From contig OZ029927.1 of assembly GCA_964023275.1 (NCBI GenBank), positions 18,160,039 to 18,224,038 of the forward strand: a stretch of 64,000 bases of DNA, in the 5' to 3' direction. A program made the position numbers and the translations under genes. Shown in pieces: positions 32,776-44,335 of the stretch. Position 1 is the first letter of the stretch. The number at the start of each line of letters is the position of its first letter. This DNA is from Norana najaformis (taxonomy: Eukaryota > Annelida > Clitellata > Crassiclitellata > Hormogastridae). The notes below the pieces were generated by a model. That model made no database searches, was not told where the DNA came from, and saw only the letters and a program-made list of their open reading frames with translations.

Positions 32776-33375
32776 AATAGCGAAAATTGAGTGAACCCGC
32801 CATTATGACGTTTCCTTATGATATATGACGTAAACTTTTGGAAAACGTCTGTCTTTCTAAAACCCGCAGACGCTAGTGTGGTCAGAACGCTTCTGTTAGA
32901 TACAACTGCTATGTAAAGAAGGAACTTTTATGGTTACCTTCAAATGCCACAATGCATCAAGTTAACGTAATAATGTAGGATCATAGGGTCACAGTTGCCT
33001 GACATTGTTAAAGCACCTTATAAGTTGTGTCTGTTAAAACCAGACATGGCATTTCAGAGCTTAGAGGCATTAGCCAATCAGAAAGTAAGAAACCGACTAA
33101 AGACTGTCCTGAAATAATATAATGACGTTTAGTTAGTAACTCTATTCACTGGATCAACCAGGGTGCCGAGCAGAACTATGGAACGATGAGTACATGCACT
33201 TTGACCGGCGATTAGCGCTTGCATGGTACGTAAATGAGGAAGCTTCGTCGCCAAACTTCTGTCCATATATTTTATTGGCGAATAAGAGCATCTCTCACTG
33301 TCAGCAATGATCATTAGGCGCACCATTGAAAATATCCTATAGAAAATATCCAAGTAGAGTTCACTTAACCCTTTG
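32776..33375. other. Gene-free stretch
   Basis: No gene recognised. Confidence 0.5.
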
Positions 33376-33650
33376 TCCATTACCACCAACCACCACCGGC
33401 ACTTTAACCCTTTGTCCACTACCAATAGCACCACCACCACCAACATCACCGGCCCTTAACCCCTCGTCAACCACCAACAACCACCACCCCTGGCCCTTAA
33501 TCCACCGCTACCAACCCCACCACCAAAACCACCACCAACAACAACAAAAACAACAACAACAACGACGACGACAACGACAACAATGCCAACGAAAACGACA
33601 ACAACGACAATGATAACTACAACAACGACGACAACAACAGTGGCAGTGAG
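33376..33650. repeat. CCA/CAA/CGA trinucleotide tract
   Basis: ACCACC repeats including a duplicated CCTTTGTCCA.TACCA segment, then ACAACA and ACGACG. Confidence 0.9.
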
Positions 33651-33779
33651 ATAGCAGGAATGTAAGTGACGCAGTAGGAAGAGATTACAATACCACGTCC
33701 CCAAAACAATACACAAATGCTATGATGGCGTAGTGTGACCTTGAACCAAGAACTGTCCTTCTCAGAGCATGTCGAACCT

Positions 33780-34115
33780 TCTGCATCACATTCGCACTTC
33801 AAGCCCCTCGCTTCCAACTCAAGCCGTCACGACCCTGAAGGTCGCATCAGGGTTGCGCATCAGGGTTGACTATGACAAAGCCAGTTATGCAGGCTTTGCC
33901 CTTCCCCGCATTAATCGGCTACATGCTGCAGTAATACTGCGACTCGTCTGATCGGTGGTATATCTAGACTTCGGCACAAATTCAGTTTCATGTGGGAAGA
34001 ACTGCGCTGGTTACCTGTGCAAAACGCATGGAGTTCAAGATCTGGATGCTTAGGCGAAATTGTTCTGTAAGCTTGAAGTGACGCTATATAAATAAATATC
34101 ACTGCGAACACCAAG
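33780..34115 (+). pseudogene. CR1/L2-type LINE 3' fragment
   Basis: Plus-strand frames give VDYDKASYAGFALPRINRLH then AAVILRLV, matching the RT pattern VDYCNSLYAGLP...LQ..N.AARLV. After a frameshift come FMWEELRWLPVQN and a short end, corresponding to LRWLPV. The 3' tail is ACGCTATATAAATAAATATC at about 34081. Multiple frameshifts mark it as dead. Confidence 0.8.
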
Positions 34116-34244
34116 TAATGGATCATTACGTATAGTTATGAACCGGATGTTAACACTTCCAAGTTTACAGCTCTACGATGGTCGATGTTTGGCACAGAGG
34201 GCAGGATTTGAGCTTCGGGTATCTGTTGTATTTTATAATAATAA

Positions 34245-34500
34245 AAAATAATAATAATAATAAGACAATTTATATAGCGCCGTAGCACAGCCGAGGCCGA
34301 AGAAAAGGGCGCTGTACAAGGGTTCAAAAATCAACTGCAGTCATAAGATATCCTAAAAAGATGTGTCTTGAGTCGTGACTTGAATGTGTCCAGCGATGGG
34401 GCATTCGTCACATTCTCAGGAAGACTGTTCCACGCAGTGGGTCCGGCGACAGTGAAGGAACGTTCCCCGAACTTTGTGGAAGAAGTACAGGAGTTTGTTA
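34245..34500 (-). pseudogene. CR1/L2-type LINE 3' fragment with TTA tail
   Basis: The minus-strand frame ends FGERSFTVAGPTAWNSLPEN, then FKSRLKTHLFRISYDCS and a stop. This is the classic closing segment of CR1/L2 reverse transcriptases. The 3' UTR has TACAGCGCCCTTTTCTTCGG, CCTCGGC and GGCGCTATATAAATTGTC, then TTATTA repeats at 34258-34240. The same tail occurs on the plus strand at 58329-58440. Confidence 0.85.
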
Positions 34501-34679
34501 ATAGTACTCGGAATTTTTTATCGTAAACCCTGTAATCGTAAATTATTATGGTTCCTCTTCAGAGACATTTAGAGACGCTATCTACGCCAGCTCTCTGACG
34601 ATTGTTGTTCTCTGTTCTGCTGTGGTTTTGCATACGAACTCATCAACACTTCACCCCTTGCAACCTCTGCGCAGATGAA

Positions 34680-34985
34680 ATGTCAGATGAAACGAGGTCA
34701 TATAAGCTGAAATAACTTCAAACGACATAATTAGATTGCCAGTGTGAATAGTAGAGCTGGGACAACCAAGTAGATAAGAACTGGAGACATCTAGCGAAGC
34801 CATGTGAAAGTTTCCTGCTATCTTGCGCCATCTGTCGAATCGTTTCGATTTTGCTTTGGGTTTCCAGTAACAGAGAAGATTTGATTTTTAGGTAAATCTA
34901 TGGATTTTGGTGGCGTCTACGGAATGGAAGAAGACTGCAATTCATGAAAGTTCTAATAGCTACTACTGCTACTGTGAACGTTCAA
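34680..34985 (+). repeat. Dispersed duplicate block (copy 1)
   Basis: Matches 58630-58912 in the same orientation. Shared segments include TTTCCTGCTATCTTGCGCCA / CTTCCTGCTATCTTGCGCCA, CTATGGATTTTGGTGGCGTC and TACTGTGAACRTTC. No coding function is recognised. It appears to belong to the ancestral UGT repeat unit, lying just upstream of the unit-1 flank. Confidence 0.85.
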
Positions 34986-35307
34986 TGGGAATTGCCACAA
35001 TAGAAAAATTGTACATTTTGGCTGGCTGTGATGGTAAGCACAGACATTCTTATCCAACATGGATGCAGTGTTGGCCCAGTCCAACTGTATGTAAAATTCT
35101 TGTTTGATGGATGACAATTATTAAATTGCTTAATTTCTTACATAAAATTTACATACAAATTTTTCAAACTCTGAAGCCTCTTTTCTTTGCAAGGCCTAGG
35201 CCAAATGGCTATGCAGTAGTAGATACAGTAGTTATTATAATATAATAATAATATATGTAAGTTACTCAATTACATTTCATTTATGGTGTTGTGCACAGAT
35301 GCAGTCA

Positions 35308-35468
35308 GGGCTAACTGGCTGACCCGCACTGCAACAAACGCAGATATTGATGACGTCACCAAAGAATGGCTACGAACAGCAAGTGATCGTGGTGGTGGGC
35401 GCCAAAGCCGAGTTCCAACCAAACAACGTGACTCAGAACATTTCAGCAACACATGCGAAGCAGAATAA
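35308..35468 (+). pseudogene. DUF4806-like terminal exon remnant
   Basis: The frame DAVRANWLTRTATNADIDDV then TKEWLRTASDRGGGR resembles the C-terminal end of DUF4806-type proteins common in invertebrate mobile genes. TTGTGCACAG just before it is a possible acceptor. In unit 2 (44878-45043) a 1-nt deletion (GGGCTACCGGC for GGGCTAACTGGC) breaks the frame, and in unit 3 (53686-53808) its start is lost. Function is unlikely; the family assignment is from pattern memory. Confidence 0.4.
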
Positions 35469-36189
35469 TAGGGATTTAGCATTCTCATACTTAATTTTTG
35501 GACTACACTTGTAAAAATATTTCATTACAATGTTTCAGTTACTGTTGTGAATATTCATTTCTTGTTTAAATTTTTGGCATGGTAGTAACTTTGATTTTTA
35601 TTTAATTGTTTTTTACATGTTCCTGACTTATTAATTCTTTCCGTATTTGCTTCTTAATTAATTCAGCAACAAGGGGAAGCAGGCTAATAGGAATTTAGAA
35701 CTCTTACATTTATAATTTTTGCACTATAAATGTTAAAATATTTCATTACAATGTTATGGTTACAGTTATGAATATTCATTTCTTACTTTTTGGCTTGGCA
35801 GTAACTGATTAATTTTTATTTAATTGTTTTTGACTTGTTCATGACTCTTATTGCGTTTTCCCTTAATTGTTTCTGATTAATTTTTTCCTTTATTGTTTCT
35901 CACTTGACGACGACGACGACGACGATGATGACAATGACGATGATGATATTGTTTAGTAGGCAGAGGCAATTAATGTCATATTGAACTGTTTGGCTTCTGC
36001 TTTAACTTTCTGCTACTTCTCTACATATCTGGCTTTTTTAATGTCCGTAATTTCTTTATATATTACTCTATAAAGTCTTTTTACATTATTAATGCTGGCT
36101 ACATTGTAATGAACTGTGTTACATTTAAAACAAATTTATCGTTTTTATGCTATTTGATCAATTTAGGAGGATATCTACAGTAATTGCAA

Positions 36190-36430
36190 TGTCGAGAGCC
36201 GATGACAGCCCGACATCGTTTGACGTCAGAATCCGACGTCCGGCCGACGACATTTATCGACATCGCATTGACATCGAAAAACACGTAGACCCCTGAGCAG
36301 CAGCTGAGTCTTCTGACGTCTTTTCGATGTCAGAAGTCGACGAGTTGTGCCGATGAGTGCGACGTGTTCCCGCCGTCGACCAAACGAGTAGTGGTTATCT
36401 GGGTTTACATTTACCTTTAACTCCATATTC
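36190..36430. promoter_or_regulatory. CpG- and GACGTC-rich conserved block, unit 1
   Basis: In otherwise AT-rich DNA this block has many CG dinucleotides and repeated GACGTC, TCGAC and GACATCG motifs, including TTTGACGTCAGAATCCGACG. It is almost unchanged at 45768-46010 and 54518-54762, each about 375-620 bp before a UGT start, and is absent before UGT4. A promoter or CpG-type regulatory element is plausible. A decayed mobile element carried by the duplication is the alternative. Confidence 0.5.
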
Positions 36431-36554
36431 AATATTGATATGGTTACGATTTAAATGAAGGCGTTTAGTTTCATACATTAGTACACAGCTGTATGTTTCA
36501 TGTATTCTGAAAACTGTTGGCATTATATAATAAGCTATGTACGGTACTTTCCAA

Positions 36555-36686
36555 AGGTCACACGCATTGACAAACTACGCAGAAAGACAAAACCCAGACC
36601 TCGTTTAGACTTTCGGATGTCAAAGGGTGCCTTTATCAACGGGCGCCGAATTGTGACCTTAGGCCTCGTCATGGAGGCAAAGTTCA
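36555..36686. promoter_or_regulatory. Cluster of nuclear-receptor half-sites upstream of UGT1
   Basis: CAAAGGTCA (AGGTCA at 36555-36560), TGACCT at 36654-36659 and AGTTCA at 36681-36686. Units 2 and 3 have the same three, with the last as AGGTCA. Animal UGT genes are often controlled by nuclear receptors, but hexamer half-sites are short and function is inferred. Confidence 0.35.
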
Positions 36687-36806
36687 CGATTATCTATCAA
36701 AGACCAGCGTTTCTCTCATTCTTATTCAGTCTTCCCGACCATTCGTTGATTGCCTACGTGCCCGACTTTTGAATGTTGCAGACTCTACCCGATCGGTGCA
36801 GAGAAA

Positions 36807-38348
36807 ATGCGTTGCCTTGCAACAGTACTGATTTTACTGGAGACTTTTCAAGCCGTTTCTGGTGCAAAGATCATCATGACATCGCCACAGTTTGGTAGCC
36901 ACATATTAGAACAAGCCTCACTCGGAGAAGAACTGGCATCAAGAGGTCACCAGGTTTTTATTGCCGTTGGTTCGCGATACCCGAACATAGCCAACATCGA
37001 GAAACGCGGACTGAAGACGCTCACCTATAAGATTCCCAATGATGTTCTGTATGGAGTCTCGGACGAAATGGAAAAACTGGCGGCGGAAATCGTTTTCGAC
37101 CAGAGTTCAGACAAAATGGCCTTATCAGGTAAAGTGGGATCCCAGCTTTGTTATCGCGACTGTGCATATATGATGGCGGATGACGATTTTTTGGAGAATG
37201 TGAGACGACTCAAGTTCGACCTGGCGATCGTGGAATCGTTCATTATCGGGCCTTGCACTCTAATCTTACCAAAATATTTCGGACTACCTTTCGTCTCGAA
37301 TTCCGGACTTTTTGTTCCATGGCATATTCGCATCCCAGCACTACCGTCGTTCGCCAATTTCATGTCTGCCTGGACTGGTTTGTCTGATATAACATTCACA
37401 TCCAGACTGGGCAACTTATTCACGTATTGCGCTATTGACATAATATTTTCCAATATGGCGCCTGAAAATACAACCCTTCTCGAACGCTATGGTTCAGAAT
37501 ACGAAACGTGGAATGATCTTTTAAGGCAGTCAGAGCTGTTCTTAGTAGATCGCGATCATCATCTTGGCCCTCCGATTCCAGAAATGCCGAATTATATTTC
37601 TGTGGCTGGAATAAATACAGCTAAACCCAAGAAACTTCCAAAAGACTTGGAAGACTTAGCGGAAAAATCAGATGGCATTATTTTGCTGAGTTTCGGATCG
37701 GCTGGATATTACTTTCCAAAAGAAGTTGTTGTGAAATTTCTTGAAGCGTTTTCCAAACTGAATCAGACAGTACTGGCGAAGCTTTTCATTCCAGACGACG
37801 TCAAAGTACCACAGAATGTTAAGGTATTCTCGTGGTTGCCACAAAACGACATTCTCGGTCATCCAAAGACAAAGCTCTTTATTACTCACTGTGGAATCAA
37901 TGGTCAATACGAGGCGCTGTATCATGGTGTACCGATGATAGGATTTCCACTCTTTGCAGAGCAGCATCAAAACTGTCATCGAGCCTACAAGAAGGAATTC
38001 GGTTTGGAGATGAAGATACAGGATTTCACTTCCGATGAACTGTTCGTCAATATCCAAGAAGTTCTCAACAATCCGAAATATCGGTCAACAATCGGAAAAG
38101 CATCAGAAGTTTTTCGGGATCAACCAATGACTGCGCGCGAAAGAGGGGCATTCTGGGTTGAACATGTGATCAGACACGGAGGAAAACACCTGCGCTCTCC
38201 TGCAATGGACCTTCCTCTCTATCAATTCCTCATGTTAGATGTGCTATTTGTGATTGCATTTGGCATTGCTGCTGTTATATTTCTGTTAAGAAGTGTTTTA
38301 AGGTGTCTTTGCAACAGATCAAAACAGCCAAAGTTAAAATCCAGTTGA
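36807..38348 (+). CDS. UDP-glucuronosyltransferase-like UGT, copy 1
   Basis: An ER-membrane GT1-family enzyme expected to transfer a sugar from a UDP-sugar to a lipophilic acceptor. 513 codons, no intron. Signal peptide at residues 1-20 (ends AVSGA). The catalytic-base candidate is H32 in FGSH, and the acidic partner position holds E143 (AIVES; Asp in vertebrate UGTs). The donor signature runs from W343 (WLPQNDILGHPKTK) through FITHCGINGQYEALYHGVP to AEQ (E385/Q386). HCG replaces the usual HGG (C362). Predicted N-glycosylation sites are N221 and N319. A membrane helix spans about 474-494, then a short basic tail ending KLKSS, a KxKxx ER-retrieval motif. The ATG at 36807 is chosen over 36750 because UGT3 has an in-frame stop in the corresponding extension. 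AATAAA lies at 38525. A conserved TGTTGCAG before the start may be a 5'-UTR splice acceptor. Confidence 0.95.
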   Translation: MRCLATVLILLETFQAVSGAKIIMTSPQFGSHILEQASLGEELASRGHQVFIAVGSRYPNIANIEKRGLKTLTYKIPNDVLYGVSDEMEKLAAEIVFDQSSDKMALSGKVGSQLCYRDCAYMMADDDFLENVRRLKFDLAIVESFIIGPCTLILPKYFGLPFVSNSGLFVPWHIRIPALPSFANFMSAWTGLSDITFTSRLGNLFTYCAIDIIFSNMAPENTTLLERYGSEYETWNDLLRQSELFLVDRDHHLGPPIPEMPNYISVAGINTAKPKKLPKDLEDLAEKSDGIILLSFGSAGYYFPKEVVVKFLEAFSKLNQTVLAKLFIPDDVKVPQNVKVFSWLPQNDILGHPKTKLFITHCGINGQYEALYHGVPMIGFPLFAEQHQNCHRAYKKEFGLEMKIQDFTSDELFVNIQEVLNNPKYRSTIGKASEVFRDQPMTARERGAFWVEHVIRHGGKHLRSPAMDLPLYQFLMLDVLFVIAFGIAAVIFLLRSVLRCLCNRSKQPKLKSS

Positions 38349-39990
38349 TTCCCAAAATTGGCTTAAGCCTTTCGCTGACTGGACTATTGACACTCTTATC
38401 TATGGATATAAAAGCCTTCCAGAAATTGACTGAACACACTAATAATTGAATAGGCGTAAGTCTTAATAACGACAGATCCATCGTATGTCATTAATATTCT
38501 TCGAACAGTTTTTCTTTTCTGAGGAATAAATTACACCACAGCTAAAACATTTTCAACTACGGTAATGACTTTTAATAAATCGCTTTTAATTCTCCTATTA
38601 TAGGAGATGGGTTTCCTTTGTTCAGAGAAAGTGCATAAACACAGGTAAAATTTTAAAAGTATAATAATGGCAATATGCGTCTCCATTTCCATTAAAAGAA
38701 TATTATGTATGTTGAGCAGGAAAGGATAAGACTTTCTGGTTTGCTTGTGAACTTCTGTTGCAACATTTGACACAGAGACCCCAGTTGATGGTCGCTACAA
38801 GTCGTTAGATTATGATATCTAGAATGTTTTAAAACACATTCTGTCTATTCTGACTACTGTAATCTCAACACTTCCATCTGATAGGTGCCAATGGAGCTTA
38901 TATTAATAATAATAATATTATTAATACAACGCATTTATATGCAGTGTCCTATTTTAAGAATGTTGTTTCTAACATGTACTGCATTCATCCAGTGGCATAA
39001 CTTTAACCACAGGCAACAGTTCTATGGGCTAACTCCAGCAGAAGGATAAATGCTAATGCTTCATGAGCTGACCTGAACAAGAATTTGTATTACGTAGTAT
39101 AAAGAACAGTTCATAAAAGAACAATAGAAGTTGACCAGGTCAGATAGTCTGATTTGCAGAAGGCTGTCACTTTTCTGAATTAAAATGCGACGCCACAATC
39201 ACTTAGGTGTGACTTATCGCTGATGTGACAGATGTAAGTTTTCTCCACTACTAATTACGCGCAAATTTTTCTTGTAATGTAACAATTGGCGCTCTACCAC
39301 GGTTTAATTCCTGGAATTTTAACTTAGATAATGCGAAGTACTTTCTCATTTATTAGGTAATATCTCATGTTAACATAAATCGGCTCAACATGTAGCATTT
39401 GAGCATGAGTGTGTATCTTTTCCAGAAAAAGATAAATTAGCTGGCAATTAAGGCATTCGTTTTATATTTATATGTCAAAACCTTTTTATATTTTCTTCAC
39501 ATATAAGATTAACATGCCGGTCTGATGATAAAAGTTAAAGAATCCTTTTAAATTGTTAATATGCTAAAAACAGCCAGACAATGTTTAGAAACCGCCAGAC
39601 TGTATAGCTTTTCTATTTTTCAGGGGCACTTTCCCGTTAATTTGCACTCATTGAAAGCGCTGTGTTCGTTACTAATTCTAAGATACGTAGAAGATAACAA
39701 ATTGTTTAACAGCTCCCGTAGCCATCTTTAAATGCTTGAAGGGTAAGTTTTGTACGATATTTCGGATATTTGGATAAAAATTATAACTTAAATTTGTTCG
39801 AATCCCGTGTATTAACGTACGTTTACATTTAAAGCCCTTTTAGTTCTTTGTATAGACAGAGGATATATATATATTATATATATATATATAGTCTATAATT
39901 GTGCCATTAAATTTTTTTGATTGACTATCATTGATCCCAAATTCGACATATCATGTTACACATAAAACGTACAGTTTGCCAGGATACAAA
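38349..39990. other. UGT1 3' flank, AT-rich
   Basis: Holds AATAAA (38525-38530). Most of it is repeated after UGT2 (47926-49540) and its first ~890 bp after UGT3 (to 57515). An AATAATAATATTATTAAT palindrome lies at about 38902. An AT tract occurs near 39870. No gene recognised. Confidence 0.6.
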
Positions 39991-42900
39991 AGGCAAGCCA
40001 AGAAGAGCCCAGGGTTCCCCTTAATTAGGGTCGACTATTAACATCGATAACACAAGATGGCAATCGAAATGTAAACAAAGCAATTATCATTATATAACCA
40101 AACTAAACAAGTTATGTACAATCCGTACATAAATGAAACTGAAAATAAAACTATGCACAAGTCCATTGCACTGGACAGTCCCATAAGAAACTCAAAAAAG
40201 AAGAAGAAACTAATAGTTTGTATGGACATTTTAATTAGCAGTCAAACAGACGATAATAGTTTCGCATCTGCCTTTTAAACAATTTCAAACTTAACGAAAT
40301 ACGAAAGCTCATTGGTAAAGCGTTTCAGACTGAAGGACCAGCACATTTAATATTAAATAATTGAGTATTGGTGCGAGCAAAACTGGCATAATAATTACCC
40401 TGGGTCCTGGTAAAATATGAGTGATGATCGGTAATGTTGAAGTAACCATCAAACTTCGATGGCAATAATTTATGTTGATATTGATACATAAAAATAGACA
40501 TTTGAAACTTAGTAATGGAATTAATTTTTAAAATATTTAGATTAACAAAACAGTGTTCAATATCCTTCCCTTGAAATTTTTTTGTATCAATTCTAAGAAC
40601 ACTGCGCTGCAAAACAGACAAGCATTTTATACGCGAGGGATAATTGGAGGTCCATAATAGGTTACAGTAGCACAAGTAAGGATAAATCTACGAATAATAC
40701 AGATTAATTAATATCGCTTGGGTAGGATATAACGAATACATGACAGCATACCACAGCATTAACAATTTTACTTGATATATGAGACATATGCTGTCTCCAA
40801 CTTAAATGAGAGTCAATATAAACTCCAAGAAATTTACACGAATTCACTTGAATAATGAGTTGGTTATCGGTAAAAATATTAACGGTCGATTTACAAAGAA
40901 CCTTCCGATGTGATCTAAATAATATAAAATTAGTCTTATGTAAATTCAAGGATAGCCTATTAGCACGAAACCAGTCAGCAACTGATACAAGTTCGCTATT
41001 GACAGACCCAATCAGAGCATCCAACGATTTATTAGGTAAAAAACATACGTGTCATTGGCAAACAATATAAAATGAAGTAATTTAGATGAGTTCGGAAGGT
41101 CATTTATATATAACAACAACAAAAGTGGGCCTAGAGTAGAGCCTTGCGGAACTCCATAACGGATGGATCTGATGTTGGACGGGCTCTACTACACTAAACT
41201 TACTGTTGTCTCTCAATGGAGGTAGCTCTTAAACCGACAAAGTGGAAGTCCCCGTACTCCATAAAATTCAAGCTTCCTTATCAAGATAGCATGATCTACA
41301 GTGTCGAAAGCTTTCGCCAAGTCAAGAAACATTCCAACAGATAGCTAATTACTGTCAATAGCCTGGGAAATGTTATCGTGCAGATCTAAAAGCGCCATTG
41401 AGATAGATAGGCCCGTTTGGAAGCTAAACTGGTTATGATATATTACATTCGTTTTTGAATGTAGTTGTAAAAGCGATCAAACATCAATTTTTCAAAATAT
41501 TTTGGAAATAAAGAAAGAATTGAAATTGGCCTATAGTTGCTGACATTGTGTTTAGTTCCTGATTTAAAAATAGGTATTACCTTGGCAATTTTTATAACAA
41601 TAGGATCTATAACTTTGGAAAATTAGCAATTAATTATTTCAGTCAACGGTGAGGCAATATTATGGATAGTAGGATCAACAATGCAGGGATCTATACCATC
41701 TGGACCAGCACTATGCGTAATTCTCAGAGAACAGAAAATTGTGATGATTTCTTCGGCTGAAGTTGAACATAGTCCAAATGACTGAAAGGGTGAATTCCTC
41801 AAAAAGGATTCAAAATAAGTTTTAGTTTTTGGAATGGTTTGCGCTAGCGACTGTCCAACACCAGTAAAGAACTTATAAAACTTATTTGAGATAGAATTAG
41901 AGTCGGTATACATCAGTACATCTATATTAAGACCATCAACAGGTTTAATCAAATCACCTGACACAACCAGTGATCGCACAATACTCCAAATTTTTATTGC
42001 TATTTTTACAAGCAGTGAATTTATCAGCAAAATACTGCTGTTCAGCTTTAAGTATAATTTGTTTAAATTTATTTCTATAATGATGAATTTAGATTTATTT
42101 TCATGAGAAGGTTTTTAGATATTTAAGATATAGTTTAGATTTTTCTGCCGGATTTGAACAAAGCAGTTGTCATCCAAGGTTGCTTAATATGACTTCGCTT
42201 AGAATGATTGCCAGGGATCAGACGGAGCGCCATATTGTACGCATTCTTGTATAGGTCAATTAACAATGTATAAGCAAGTAAAGGGTCGTGATTTTCACAA
42301 GCATTAATTATCGGTGTCCAGCCAATCCTACCCAATATTGAGTGGAAATGTTTTATCGACTCATCAGTAGTCGCTTGGTATGCAAATTTTAACTGCTTAC
42401 TATAACAGGTTTTAAGTAGCCCCAAGCAATGATAGGAAGATGGTAAGATATTTCACTTATAAGAATTGATGAGTCGAAAGAAGTTTCATAAACATTGGTG
42501 CAAATATTATCAATTAGAGTGGCAGAGGTATCGGTTATTCGCATAGGTCGAAGTATTAATGGGGTAAAATGTTAGAAGTTGTCGTAGAAATTTCGAGTAT
42601 GAACATGATTCTCAGTTTTAAAAAGATCAACATTAAAATCAACACCAAATAAATACGTTTTCCCAGTAAGCGACAGTCCAGATTATAACTGTTCCATTTC
42701 CACGCTGAAGAGTTCTAAAGGTGACACAGGCGGACGATAGACTACACGTATACTGTATACAGTCTTTTCCTTTATCTTGTGGTATAGTTATGAATATACA
42801 CTCATATGTTACATTGTCAAACAACGGTGTTTCTAAATACAATATTTTAAATTTAACACCTGTCTTTATAAGAAATGCTACTCTACCTTCTTTGTCAGAA

Positions 42901-43575
42901 GTTCTACATTTGGATACGAACTGATAACCTGGAATGTTTGTGGAGGGCTCAGTAACAGAGTCGAGCCATGTTTCGGTAAAGGCCAACACAGTAACCGGAA
43001 TCTATGAAAAAGAATCAGAACCTCAGGTATTTTGGGATAGAGGCTTCTGCAGCTCAAGTGCATAAATTTAAACGCGTTATAGGGTAAAGAAGAAAATTTA
43101 GCAGCTAAAGAATCAGCAGTTTGATATGAGCTGTTGCAAAGACTGGAGGTAAAATAGTTTTCGTCTGGTTCCAAATCTCTCTTATTTAAGACAGCACGCT
43201 TCTGCTGTCCAACAAATGGGTCAAATTTCAGTTTGTCATAGTGTGTAGACAAATGAAATGGAGAGTCATCCAACACAGAAATAGCATCAAGAAAAAGAAA
43301 TTCATCATTTATATGATTGAGTCGGAGAATCGATTTAATGCACTGCGAGCAGTACCGGGATTCACGTTGAGCCTTAATTAAACTTATCTGGGTCCAAATC
43401 AGTACATCTTAAATGAACAACATTGCTGCAGATCGCGCAGTTTGCATATTCGTGGATAGATTTTATGTCACTGCTACATACAGAACATGATTGTGTAACT
43501 AAGAATTCAATCGCTAGTGATAATTGGCGTCTGGTGAGGTTTACACTTGTAAATATGCTATTTAGCATAGGTCAT
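39990..43575 (-). mobile_element. APE-type non-LTR retrotransposon, near full length but dead (copy 1)
   Basis: On the minus strand, in order: a PHD/zinc-knuckle-like ORF1 piece (CSVCSSDIKS, then CAICSNVVHLRC; 43568-43374); the endonuclease with HLSCRSLYPKIPEVL (about 43070), FTETWLDS (42985), VYRPP (about 42745) and SATLIDNIC (about 42515); then the reverse transcriptase with AGPDGIDP (about 41700), SNYRPISI (41545), [14 protein letters not shown] (about 41320), GVPQGSTLGPLL (41150), FANDT (about 41060) and LNLHKTNFILFRS (40950), ending at 40325. Frameshifts separate the parts. The catalytic FADD reads FAND. Jockey/CR1-like clade by motif. It was copied with unit 1, since unit 2 has it at the same place. 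Confidence 0.88.
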
Positions 43576-43767
43576 ACCCAGTTGCAAGAAATGAAAAAGT
43601 AATTTGAAAAAAATAGCAGCATGATCAGTCACTCGTTACAATCGGATGTAGTAAGATGCATATACGCAAGCATCTGACACACCCACACATACACAATTGC
43701 ATATATACATGCACAATTTCAATACGTGCACGATGTTCAATCGATCTGTTAAAATGCAGCACATGGA

Positions 43768-44055
43768 TCGTAATCGTAATCTCGAAATTTCTATAGCGCC
43801 CAACGAAAACCAATTAAGTCACGGGGACCTGCTTATTCACAGGCGCTCAGTCAAAACAACATCGATAAGCAAAAGGCTTAATCCTCAGCTGCCGGAAAGT
43901 GTATCATTGCCACTTCAGACCTTCAATCAAATGACCGCTCTTGAAAGAAGACTTCAGCATTCGCCAGAGGACAGACAGCAGCTGGTGGGTCTAATTATAT
44001 TATGTAAATGTCTGATTCGATGTGATTGCAGTTGGCATAAATTAACTCATAAATA
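43768..44055 (-). mobile_element. SINE, family C, in unit 1
   Basis: The plus strand starts with the inverted tail (GATCGTAATCGTAATCTCGA, AATTTCTATAGCGCCCAACG). The body contains AGGCGCTCAGTCAAAACAAC and ATCGATAAGCAAAAGGCTTA, matching 12600-12818 in reverse. The identical copy at 53151-53438 comes from the segmental duplication, not from a second insertion. Confidence 0.78.
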
Positions 44056-44335
44056 ATTCTCAGATTGGCAATAATTTTATTTTCATGCATGCCAATTTTC
44101 ATTTTTACATATTTACATCTTAAAATACCATTTTCTTACTGTACCACTAAACCTGAAGTCCGCATTTGTTTGCAGATTTTTTGTCTGAATGTTGTTATGT
44201 AATTTTTTTAGTGTTCAATTGTTAGTCAGTTTACATCAAGCTCCCCCGCCAGAGCCACCTACTTCATATTACTTAGTTCATGTTAAATAGCACCATGGTT
44301 GTCAGAACACCAAAATTGTGATTGTGTTGTTATGG

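Noticed and set aside
36750-36806. N-terminal extension of UGT1 and UGT2 from upstream ATGs (also 46327 and 61745)
   Set aside because: UGT3 has an in-frame stop in this segment, and the downstream ATG gives an immediate, normal signal peptide.
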